Below are positions 36,155-43,449 of a stretch of 53,492 bases of DNA, piece by piece. Every line of letters begins with the position of its first letter. The stretch's first letter is position 1. The position numbers and the translations under genes are program-made. The notes beneath the pieces were generated by a model. It was not told where the DNA came from. It worked only from the letters and a program-made list of their open reading frames with translations, and did no database searches. The DNA is from Bacteroides sp. (GTDB lineage: Bacteria > Bacteroidota > Bacteroidia > Bacteroidales > Bacteroidaceae). The stretch lies in the NCBI GenBank assembly GCA_019416685.1, contig DXWV01000020.1, forward strand, positions 4,481 to 57,972, given 5' to 3'.

Positions 36155-37993
36155 TTAATTAGTCTCGTATTCGGTGGTTGTTTTTATAGATTTCTTTTTA
36201 TTCTTTATTTGTAAAGCAGTGATTAAGATTTTAATGGCAGATAAAGACTGTTGTTTTCTCCATTGAGGGGGATACGAAGTTGTGCCACCATAAAAGCCAA
36301 ACACAGCTCCTATTCCGGAAATAAGATGGGTGTGTAGGAGATGCCGGTTAGCGGCAATCCATTTTTCTTGTTTGGATACTGACATCCCGATAAATAGCAC
36401 ATCGGGTTCGAATTCGTTTATAGCTGTTATCATTTCATTTGTTTCTTCTTCAGAGAAACTGTCACGATAAGGAGGGCTGTATGTTTTTACCCGGATATTT
36501 GGATATTCTGTGAGAATACGTTCGGTAATAAGGGCGAGAGTCCGGTCAGAGGCTCCAAGATAGAATATCGATCCCGCTACTTTATCAAGGTGTTGAAGTA
36601 TGGACAGATGTAGATCGTCACGCGATACGTTGTGAATCTGCTTTCCTGTGAGCCAACGGGCAGCAAGCGTTATACCTGTTCCGTTTGGGACTAATACATC
36701 ACTTTGGAGGAGCGCTTGCTTAAGTTCTTCATCTTCATTCGCCATGAGCCAGATACGTGAGTCTATGGCATGTATCACCATTTGCTGGTCGGGGATAGAG
36801 TCAAACTGGTAGTTGTTGGTGATTACGAAGTCTCCCATTGGGATTGATTCGGTTTGTTTTAAGAGTTTCTTGTTTAAGTTTTGGGCCCTTTTTCTCCTGC
36901 GTTTGTTGAGGTATACATCACATAAAATACCTGCTATAAGATCAATGGCCAGTATCAGATTGATATTGAGTAACTCATGTAAAAGGATATTGCACGCTGT
37001 GATAAAGAGTGTAGTTATGGTGAGGGTCAAAGTGATTCTGCGATGACTGAATCCCAGGTCGAGTAATTTGTGATGGATATGATTGCGATCCGGATGGAAA
37101 AGTGATTTTCTCTGGCTGGCTCGCGTATACATAACCCGGGCAGTATCAAATAGAGGAATAAACAAGACTGACCAGGCTATAATGATAGGTGGTATACTTG
37201 TTGAGATTGCCTCTGAAGAATTCCTCATACTATAATATACCGCAAGAAAGGCAAGTATGTATCCCAAGGTGAGTGATCCTGTATCACCCATGAATAATTT
37301 TCTTCGGGCTATAATATTATAATATAAAAAGGGAATTAATGTGCCGACTACGGAAAAAGTAAGAATAGGCATTGTGTAGTTCCCTGCAATTATGAAACTG
37401 ATACCCAGGATGATTGCAGCCGAGATACTGAGACTTGCTGCAAGCCCGTCTACTCCGTCGATGAGATTAATAGAATTAATGATATATACGATTAGTAAAG
37501 CTGTGAAGGGTATTCCGATATAGGGTGATAATTCGTATATACCGAAAAGTCCGTATAGGTTGTTGATGTAAGTACCGGATGCCATCAGTAAAAAGGCAGA
37601 CAGGATCTGAATAATGAATTTATGCGAATAGCGTGCGCCAATCAAGTCGTCTTTGACTCCCATTAATACCAAAGGAAGAACACCGCATATCATAAAAGAA
37701 AGGCGGATGAAAGACTCGGAAGAATGACTGATATTGGATGCTCCCAACCATACGGCCTGTAGTCCTGCTATAGGCAGAAAGCTAAGAAGAATAACAGGAC
37801 AGAAAGTGATACCGGCCAATCTGGGGATAGGGTTGACGTGGGATTTACGCTTGTCGGGTATATCATATAGACGTTTTCTTCTGGAGATAAGAAGGACGCG
37901 TGGTAGCGTGATGAATTCTATAAAGATAGCTACAACAAATGCTGCTATGCAGCATACAATTACACTAAATATAGGATTAATTAAAATATTCAT
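36155..37993 (-). CDS. Fused initiating transferase: WecA-like sugar-1-phosphate transferase + WecG/TagA/CpsF glycosyltransferase
   Basis: The 612-residue protein joins two enzymes. Residues about 1-370 are a multi-membrane WecA/MraY-type transferase (GVKDDLIGA, NSINLIDGVDGLA, FMGDTGSLTLGY, HPDRNHIHHKLLDLGF) that puts a sugar-1-phosphate on undecaprenyl phosphate. Residues from about 400 are a GT26 domain (PNGTGITLAARWL, FEPDVLFIGMSVSKQEKW, SGIGAVFGFYGG) that adds the second sugar, typically a ManNAc-type residue. Thus the first two steps of the repeat unit are in one polypeptide. The frame is open to 38041, but that part reads through the inverted repeat and its start codon would be lost on inversion. 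I therefore start at the ATG at 37993. Confidence 0.88.
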   Translation of the reverse strand: MNILINPIFSVIVCCIAAFVVAIFIEFITLPRVLLISRRKRLYDIPDKRKSHVNPIPRLAGITFCPVILLSFLPIAGLQAVWLGASNISHSSESFIRLSFMICGVLPLVLMGVKDDLIGARYSHKFIIQILSAFLLMASGTYINNLYGLFGIYELSPYIGIPFTALLIVYIINSINLIDGVDGLAASLSISAAIILGISFIIAGNYTMPILTFSVVGTLIPFLYYNIIARRKLFMGDTGSLTLGYILAFLAVYYSMRNSSEAISTSIPPIIIAWSVLFIPLFDTARVMYTRASQRKSLFHPDRNHIHHKLLDLGFSHRRITLTLTITTLFITACNILLHELLNINLILAIDLIAGILCDVYLNKRRRKRAQNLNKKLLKQTESIPMGDFVITNNYQFDSIPDQQMVIHAIDSRIWLMANEDEELKQALLQSDVLVPNGTGITLAARWLTGKQIHNVSRDDLHLSILQHLDKVAGSIFYLGASDRTLALITERILTEYPNIRVKTYSPPYRDSFSEEETNEMITAINEFEPDVLFIGMSVSKQEKWIAANRHLLHTHLISGIGAVFGFYGGTTSYPPQWRKQQSLSAIKILITALQIKNKKKSIKTTTEYETN

Positions 37994-38009
37994 TGTCTGT
38001 TTAATATTT

Positions 38010-38035
38010 GTTCCATTACTTATTAGGTAAGAGAA
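38010..38035 (+). repeat. Left inverted repeat of the switch (26 bp)
   Basis: It is identical to the reverse complement of 38325-38350 over all 26 bases, beginning GTTCCATTACTT and ending GTAAGAGAA. It lies 17 bp upstream of the wecA-tagA start codon and will stay in the leader of that gene in both orientations. Confidence 0.9.
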
Positions 38036-38130
38036 TCTCAAATATCAAAAAGTCAAAAGAAAGTCGTTTTTGTGTTAATATAGTCTAACGAAAAAGGCGA
38101 TTAAGAAAGGAAAAACTGTCTGTTTTATTT

Positions 38131-38173
38131 AATTCTGTTTGATGTAACATTTGTAATTACATCAAACAGAATT
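38131..38173. repeat. 17-bp perfect palindrome inside the invertible segment
   Basis: Stem 38131-38147 pairs exactly with 38157-38173 around a 9-nt loop. There is a short T run on the + side and none on the - side. It could form a terminator-like hairpin or be a protein-binding palindrome. Confidence 0.85.
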
Positions 38174-38265
38174 TTCATATCAAATCTTCGTTTATTGAAC
38201 AATAGGTTTAAACTGGTGTATTTATTATGTTAAATTGGTTTTTTTTGAAAAAAATATCAAGCTTT

Positions 38266-38299
38266 ATTGTGTTAGATAGAAATTTTATCCCTAATTTTG
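38266..38299 (+). promoter_or_regulatory. Promoter within the invertible segment, currently facing right (OFF)
   Basis: TAATTTTG at 38292-38299 is a perfect TAnnTTTG -7 box followed by C, and ATTG at 38266-38269 is a -33-like element with a slightly long spacer (22). I found no comparable element on the minus strand of the segment, so only one direction is active at a time. Confidence 0.65.
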
Positions 38300-38324
38300 C
38301 AGCGACAAGAAAAAATAATAGTCG

Positions 38325-38350
38325 TTCTCTTACCTAATAAGTAATGGAAC
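38325..38350 (-). repeat. Right inverted repeat of the switch (26 bp)
   Basis: It overlaps the 3' end of the tyrosine recombinase gene: the last codons of that gene (SSITY) and its TAG stop lie within this repeat. The recombination site is therefore part of the recombinase coding sequence. Confidence 0.9.
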
Positions 38351-39275
38351 TCTTTTTGAGTATCATTTTTTTCTTAGAGTTCACTGCTGAGATAATTTTT
38401 TTGTTTGCTTCACTCATCGTTTTGTTATCCAGTGATTCCAGATATACATATGTTACTTTTTCCGATGAATGTCCCATTCCTGTGCTAATGATGGAGACAG
38501 GAATTCCTTTTTCCCTTGCTGTACTTGCCCAAGTGTGCCTTGCTACGTATGAAGTAAGGTGAGGCGTTATCTGTATCATTTCCGATATCTGATGTAAATG
38601 CTTGTTGTACAGCCGTAATGCGCTCTTATACTGTTTGTATCCTTGTTCCCCTACAGCATTTAATATAGGTAGCAAGTAAGCCGAGCTTTTGCATTCACGT
38701 GCATAGCGTTTAATGATCTTGTGCGCACAGTTTTCAACGGTAATATACAGCTGTTGCCGGGTTTTATGGCGGCGGTAAACCAGTATATTTCCATTGACAT
38801 TACTTTTACGCAGATAAGCCAGATCTACGAATGGGATTCCCTGTAAGTAAAAACTTAGTAGAAACAGGTCACGACTAAATTCCAGCTGCGGGTACCGGCT
38901 AAAGTCTGCTTCCCGTAATTGGCTGATTATAATCGGTTTGATGGCACGTTTAGCAGTCGTGTCACAGCCTACAAATACATTCTCAAAGATGTCTTTGGTG
39001 TTTATTGTAGCTACTCCGGCAGCCACTGCCTGGTTGAAGATAGAGCGCAACATGCGCATGTACAAAGAGATCGTGTTTTCATACAACCCCTTCAGAAAGA
39101 GATGCTGCTCAAACCCTTTGATGAGTTGAGGAGTAATCTCGTCAAAACGGGTAGATGAAGTACCTGTAAACAATTGTAAACTGTGCAGCGTACTTAGATA
39201 ACTATCTGCGGTACTATACCTTCCAGATAGTTTTGCTTTTTCAATCAATGATTTTGTGAAGATTTGTATTTCCAT
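38334..39275 (-). CDS. Tyrosine site-specific recombinase of the capsule switch (Tsr type)
   Basis: The 313-residue protein has an N-terminal SAM-like core-binding domain (about 1-105) and a C-terminal catalytic domain. Catalytic positions read: Lys171 (RRHKTR), His239 and Arg246 (HLTSYVARHTWAS), His269 (GMGHSSE) and Tyr278 (YVYLESL). At the usual first Arg position the sequence has Gln145 (YLQGIPFVDLAYLRK). This may be a subfamily trait or weaken activity. Adjacent recombinases invert capsule promoters in B. thetaiotaomicron-type loci, so this is the likely inverter of 38010-38350. The start at 39275 is preceded by an AAGGAA ribosome-binding site. Confidence 0.88.
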   Translation of the reverse strand: MEIQIFTKSLIEKAKLSGRYSTADSYLSTLHSLQLFTGTSSTRFDEITPQLIKGFEQHLFLKGLYENTISLYMRMLRSIFNQAVAAGVATINTKDIFENVFVGCDTTAKRAIKPIIISQLREADFSRYPQLEFSRDLFLLSFYLQGIPFVDLAYLRKSNVNGNILVYRRHKTRQQLYITVENCAHKIIKRYARECKSSAYLLPILNAVGEQGYKQYKSALRLYNKHLHQISEMIQITPHLTSYVARHTWASTAREKGIPVSIISTGMGHSSEKVTYVYLESLDNKTMSEANKKIISAVNSKKKMILKKSSITY

Positions 39276-39391
39276 TTCTATGCTTCCTTTTTAATTTGTT
39301 CAATAAACAAAGAATGAGATCGAAATGATTTTGGTTGTTTAGATAATGAGTTGGTAAAGATAGGATAAAGATATGGTAAAAAAAAGAGCGA

Positions 39392-39422
39392 TTTGCATAT
39401 TTTTTGCTATGATTTTATTTTG
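39392..39422 (+). promoter_or_regulatory. Promoter of the serine invertase gene
   Basis: TTTG at 39392-39395 and TTATTTTG at 39415-39422 are separated by 19 bases, the standard Bacteroides spacing, with one mismatch in the -7 box. The ATG follows about 100 nt downstream. Confidence 0.5.
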
Positions 39423-39525
39423 AATACCTGGAAAATAGAGAAATAAAAGAATCTCTAACGAGGATGATATATTATAATATTTACTGTTTTTTCGCGGTGT
39501 ATTAATCATTTTAATCGAGAAAATT

Positions 39526-40134
39526 ATGGTAATAGCTTATTTGAGAGTAAGTACAGAAAAACAGTTTTTAGCCAATCAGAAAGAAGAGATTTTAAGATTC
39601 GCAGAGAAGAACGGTTTGGCTATTGATAAATGGTACACCGAGACGGTGAGTGGGAGTGTAAGTACAAAAGAAAGAAAACTGGCACCGCTACTGCGACAGA
39701 TGAAGCCGGGAGATACACTGATTGTTACAGAGATTTCAAGATTAAGCAGAACACTATTGGAGATTATGACTATTTTAAATTCATGCATTAAGAAGCAGGT
39801 AGTACTGTATAGTACTAAAGAGGGATATGTTTTTCAGAATGATATAAACAGTAAAGTGCTAGGGTTTGCATTCGGCTTAATGGCAGAAATAGAACGTAAT
39901 CTTATTTCCATGCGTACGAAAGAAGCTTTGGCAAGGCGTAAGCAGGAGGGAGTTGCACTGGGTAGGAGAAAAGGGGATAATCCTAAATTGCAATTATTGT
40001 ATAATAACAGAAAATATATTTTAAAACAGGCACGGGGTGGAGCCAAACATGCGAAACTGGCGCGTGAATTTGGAGTGTCCAGAACGACAATGTTCCGGTT
40101 TCTGAAAGCAGAAGGAATGACGGCAAACACCTGA
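39526..40134 (+). CDS. Serine recombinase, Mpi-family DNA invertase
   Basis: The 202-residue protein is a small resolvase/invertase. The catalytic Ser9 is in AYLRVSTEKQ, followed by KPGDTLIVTEISRLSR and the long helix around FGLMAEIERNLISMRTKEAL. A C-terminal helix-turn-helix (HAKLAREFGVSRTTMFRFL) binds DNA. It resembles Mpi, the invertase that flips seven capsule promoters and other sites in B. fragilis. It is divergent from the tyrosine recombinase and lies downstream of the switch promoter in the present orientation. Confidence 0.88.
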   Translation: MVIAYLRVSTEKQFLANQKEEILRFAEKNGLAIDKWYTETVSGSVSTKERKLAPLLRQMKPGDTLIVTEISRLSRTLLEIMTILNSCIKKQVVLYSTKEGYVFQNDINSKVLGFAFGLMAEIERNLISMRTKEALARRKQEGVALGRRKGDNPKLQLLYNNRKYILKQARGGAKHAKLAREFGVSRTTMFRFLKAEGMTANT

Positions 40135-40147
40135 CGAACTTAAAAAA

Positions 40148-40201
40148 TGTGAATTGAGAATTTGGCTGCGCTTGACATCGCATGAAAAATCTCAATTCAC
40201 A
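40148..40201. repeat. Hairpin between the convergent invertase and HdeD genes
   Basis: A perfect 12-bp stem (within 40148-40163, pairing with 40190-40201) closes a loop with the GGCTGCGC core at 40164-40171. It could serve as a two-way terminator for the convergent genes. Confidence 0.65.
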
Positions 40202-40234
40202 AATCTTGAAATTAACAATTTGTTTTATAAGGTT

Positions 40235-40801
40235 TTAATTGTTCACTCTTTTATGAAGGTTCTTAAGCTCAAACGCAAGCATGAATCTGAAAAGACCGAT
40301 GATAAGGAAGGTGAACGAAATCATATACACGGCATATAATGCGCCGACTGCCGGTTGCCACAGAATGAGTAAAGAGCATAAAATAGCCAGAATCCCGAAT
40401 GCCATATACCAACCCCAGTCACGGGTACCATAGCGTTTCAGGTCCATAGAGTAACCTGTGGCAGAAAAGCCTCGAAACATGAGCCAGAAAGCAATAAGGA
40501 AAGGTATAACTTCCATGCTTACCATTGGATAAGCGACAAGGTAAATACCGATGATGAGATCAATAATACCTCCGGCGAGATACCATCCCCAGCTTGATAC
40601 ATGTTTATTGCTTATAGCAAAAAGAATTTCCAGAATACCACTTACTAACATGGAGATGCTGAAGATGATGCTTAGAGCTACATAACTACTTAGCGGAGCA
40701 AACATAAGGCATAATGCTACGCCGATATACAAAATACCTAAAAGAAGAGACATCCACCAATTTTTTACTGAATGCTGAATCTCATCGAATACTGTTTTCA
40801 T
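40235..40801 (-). CDS. HdeD family (DUF308) inner-membrane protein
   Basis: The 188-residue protein is predicted to have six membrane helices, with the DUF308 duplicated pattern (LLLGILYIGVALCLMFAPL and later GWYLAGGIIDLIIGIYLV). Related HdeD proteins of enterobacteria are linked to acid resistance, but the function in Bacteroides is unknown. It marks the return to conserved flanking genes after the capsule locus. Confidence 0.82.
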   Translation of the reverse strand: MKTVFDEIQHSVKNWWMSLLLGILYIGVALCLMFAPLSSYVALSIIFSISMLVSGILEILFAISNKHVSSWGWYLAGGIIDLIIGIYLVAYPMVSMEVIPFLIAFWLMFRGFSATGYSMDLKRYGTRDWGWYMAFGILAILCSLLILWQPAVGALYAVYMISFTFLIIGLFRFMLAFELKNLHKRVNN

Positions 40802-41047
40802 ACGAATGTAATTTTATTAATTGATACTATAAGTTTGTTAGGGGAGTAACAAATAGGGGGAAAAAAGGTTTGGTATGGCAACTTGATATATGAATCAGTG
40901 TATGATGAATAATATATCATATGCCCCTGATGTATTATTCTGTGATTTCTTTGTGAACCTATTGCAAACTTTAATTGTTCTATACACAAAAGAGCGAAAC
41001 TTAAGACTCTTTTTTAAAATACTAAATAACTAATAATAATATATCTT

Positions 41048-41548
41048 ATGGCAACAACAAATTTCAAAGGACAACCGGTGAAACTGATCGGTGAATTTAT
41101 ACAGGTAGGAAAAGTGGCTCCTGATTTTGAACTTGTAAAAACAGATTTATCTTCTTTTTCTCTGAAAGATCTCAAAGGGAAAAATGTAATTCTTAATATT
41201 TTTCCAAGTCTTGATACAAGTGTTTGTGCAACCTCTGTACGAAAGTTTAATAAAATGGCAGCTGGTCTGAAAGATACAGTAGTATTGGCCATCTCCAAAG
41301 ATCTTCCTTTTGCCCATGCGCGTTTTTGCACTACTGAAGGTATTGAAAACGTAATTCCATTGTCGGATTTCCGTTATTCGGATTTTGATGAGAGCTATGG
41401 TGTACGTATGGCAGATGGTCCGCTCGCCGGATTGTTGGCACGTTCGGTGGTAGTGATTGGTAAAGATGGTAAGATTGCTTATACAGAGTTGGTACCAGAA
41501 GTTACACAAGAACCCGATTATGATAAAGCACTGGCTGCTGTGAAATAA
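41048..41548 (+). CDS. tpx: Thiol peroxidase (Tpx)
   Basis: The 166-residue thioredoxin-fold enzyme reduces lipid and organic hydroperoxides. The peroxidatic cysteine is Cys60 in PSLDTSVCATSVRKFN and the resolving cysteine is Cys94 in FAHARFCTTEGI. Both match the atypical 2-Cys Tpx pattern. VLAISKDLPFA and SVVVIGKDGKI are family segments. A 246-bp gap separates it from the divergent hdeD-like gene, and a terminator follows. Confidence 0.95.
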   Translation: MATTNFKGQPVKLIGEFIQVGKVAPDFELVKTDLSSFSLKDLKGKNVILNIFPSLDTSVCATSVRKFNKMAAGLKDTVVLAISKDLPFAHARFCTTEGIENVIPLSDFRYSDFDESYGVRMADGPLAGLLARSVVVIGKDGKIAYTELVPEVTQEPDYDKALAAVK

Positions 41549-41568
41549 TAAATAATTAAAGAGAGAGG

Positions 41569-41597
41569 CCTGTGCCTTTTAAAGGCGCAGGTATTAA
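41569..41597 (+). terminator. Terminator-like hairpin after tpx
   Basis: An 8-bp stem (41569-41576 with 41584-41591, one G-U pair) closes a TTTTAAA loop 20 nt after the tpx stop. The following tract is AT-rich rather than a pure T run. Confidence 0.5.
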
Positions 41598-41702
41598 AGA
41601 TTTTGACCTAATAGGGACTGGTTTATAGATATGGTAATATCGCCATCTCTTCAGTTCTTGTTAGGTTGTGTTTTTTTCAGAAATAAATAAAACCTAAACA
41701 GA

Positions 41703-42587
41703 ATGAATAGAAAGCAGTTTATGTCTATCGCCTTTTTATTTATGGGCGTAGGAATGTTGTCGGCTCAAACGGAGCCTGCGAAAGAGGTTTCTCCCTGGAC
41801 AAGGGAAGGATATGCCGGATTGAAATTGACCCAGGTAAGTTTAACGAACTGGGCGGCGGGTGGTGATAACTCTGTTGCCTTTGATTTGCAGGGTGCGTAT
41901 CAGGCTAACTATAAAAAAGGAAAACATCTTTGGAACAATCGCCTTGAATTGGCCTATGGATTAAATAAAACAGGGGAAGACGGTGTAAGGAAAGCGAATG
42001 ATAAAATCTACCTGAATTCTAATTACGGATATTCTATTGCGAAGAGCTGGTATGCCAGTGCTTTTGTTACTTTCCAGACGCAATTTTCTCCCGGATATGA
42101 TTATAAGGTAAACAAAGACATCTCTGTTTCGGAGTTTATGTCTCCTGCCTATCTGACTACCGGACTCGGTTTCACTTACGAACCCAATAAGATTTTTACG
42201 GTAGTACTGTCTCCGGCTTCCTGGCGGGGTACATTTGTACTCAATGATCGTTTATCTGACGAAGGAGCTTACGGTGTAGATCCGGGTAAGCATTTGTTAT
42301 CGAGCTTCGGAGCAAATCTGAAAGGAGAGGTGCGTTATGAATTTATGAAGAATATGACAGTCTATTCCCGCCTGGATCTCTATTCTGACTATCTGGATAA
42401 GCCGCAGAATGTAGATGTAAATTGGGAGGTACAGATAAATATGGCAATTAATAAATGGTTCTCAACTACATTAACCACCAATCTGATGTATGATGACGAT
42501 GTGAAAATAGCCCAAAAAGACGGAACAAAAGGACCACGGGTACAATTTAAGGAAATATTGGGAGTAGGATTGCAGTTTAATTTCTGA
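41703..42587 (+). CDS. DUF3078 outer-membrane protein
   Basis: The 294-residue protein has a signal peptide ending near MLSAQ. The DUF3078 pattern follows (GLKLTQVSLTNWAAGGDNS, then HLWNNRLELAYGL). Alternating aromatic strands to a C-terminal GVGLQFNF suggest an outer-membrane beta-barrel. The function is unknown. It is confined to Bacteroidota as far as I recall. Confidence 0.85.
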   Translation: MNRKQFMSIAFLFMGVGMLSAQTEPAKEVSPWTREGYAGLKLTQVSLTNWAAGGDNSVAFDLQGAYQANYKKGKHLWNNRLELAYGLNKTGEDGVRKANDKIYLNSNYGYSIAKSWYASAFVTFQTQFSPGYDYKVNKDISVSEFMSPAYLTTGLGFTYEPNKIFTVVLSPASWRGTFVLNDRLSDEGAYGVDPGKHLLSSFGANLKGEVRYEFMKNMTVYSRLDLYSDYLDKPQNVDVNWEVQINMAINKWFSTTLTTNLMYDDDVKIAQKDGTKGPRVQFKEILGVGLQFNF

Positions 42588-42596
42588 GTTTTATTT

Positions 42597-42762
42597 CACC
42601 ACAGAGTAACACAGCGTTTCACAGAGTACTATTTACCGGATGAAACGCAGATTAAAAGGCTGTAGTATTTTTATCTTAGATTTGTTTCTCTTTGCGGAAA
42701 TTTGCGTTAATCTGCGTTTCAATAAAGATTTAAAACTCTATGTGACTCTGTGTCCTGTGATG
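42597..42762. repeat. Dispersed about 170-bp repeat, copy B
   Basis: It begins CACCACAGAGTAACACAG 10 nt after the DUF3078 stop. It shares with copy A (14877-15053) the core from TATCTTAGATTTGTTTC through TCTGCGTTTCAATAAAGAT. The right terminal inverted repeat is more degraded than in copy A. It lies between convergent genes. Confidence 0.8.
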
Positions 42763-42779
42763 AGATAAATACGAAGTCC

Positions 42780-43418
42780 TTATTTCTTCTTCAGTGCTTT
42801 GTAAACCAGGAAACCTACAATAAATACTCCTACAGCGATAAAGAAATAACCCAATTCGTGACTGTATTCACCAACACGTGCCAGCAGCTGTTCTTCGCTC
42901 TCGATACCCGGAACGGAAGCCAGATGATATCCGATAGCTGCCAGTATACTATTCCATAAGCCGGCTCCAAGAGTTGTGTATAACAAGAAAGTAGAAAGCT
43001 TCATACGGGCAAGCCCCGCAGGAATAGAGATTAACTGGCGTACGGCAGGGATCAGACGGCCTACAAAAGTAGACAGTGCACCGTGCTTATCGAAGTATTC
43101 CTCCGCATGTTGTACTTTGGCTTCGTCGATGAGGCACATATGGCCAAAACGACTGTTGGCAAACTTATAAACGATAGGACGTCCCAGCCAGTAAGCCAGG
43201 TAATAATTGATGATTGCTCCGATATTTGCTCCTATTGTGGCAAATAATACTACCAGATATACATTCATTTCATCATTTATAGCTGCTTTGTAGGCAGCAG
43301 GAGGGACAACAACCTCAGACGGAAAAGGTATAAACGAACTCTCGATGGTCATTAACAAGGTAATTGTCCAATAGTTAAGGTGATCGAGGCACCATTGAAT
43401 GAAGGCTACAGATTCCAT
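42780..43418 (-). CDS. DedA/SNARE-associated family membrane protein
   Basis: The 212-residue protein has the DedA pattern: ESSFIPFPSEVVVPPAAY near the start, a conserved NYYLAYWLGRP, and GRLIPAVRQLISIPAGLARM with the conserved arginines. DedA proteins act in membrane homeostasis, including undecaprenyl phosphate or phospholipid flipping. There are about five membrane segments. It follows the TPR gene on the same strand with a 31-nt gap. Confidence 0.9.
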   Translation of the reverse strand: MESVAFIQWCLDHLNYWTITLLMTIESSFIPFPSEVVVPPAAYKAAINDEMNVYLVVLFATIGANIGAIINYYLAYWLGRPIVYKFANSRFGHMCLIDEAKVQHAEEYFDKHGALSTFVGRLIPAVRQLISIPAGLARMKLSTFLLYTTLGAGLWNSILAAIGYHLASVPGIESEEQLLARVGEYSHELGYFFIAVGVFIVGFLVYKALKKK

Positions 43419-43449
43419 TTACTTAAATTCTGAATATTAATTTCTAATT

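Larger units (their letters stand above)
38010..38350. other. Invertible promoter segment (phase-variation switch)
   Basis: Perfect 26-bp inverted repeats at 38010-38035 and 38325-38350 bound a 289-bp AT-rich non-coding segment with one good promoter (38266-38299, + strand) and a central palindrome (38131-38173). It lies between a tyrosine recombinase gene and the first capsule gene, the classic layout of Bacteroides capsule switches. In this sequence the promoter points away from the capsule operon (OFF). After inversion its -7 box would lie at about 38061-38068 on the minus strand, with a leader of about 60 nt before the wecA-tagA ATG. Confidence 0.88.

Noticed and set aside
38334..40134. 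Interpretation of the two recombinase genes as an integrated mobile element or prophage
   Set aside because: There are no other mobility, conjugation or phage genes and no attachment-site duplication. The recombinases fit phase variation of the capsule.
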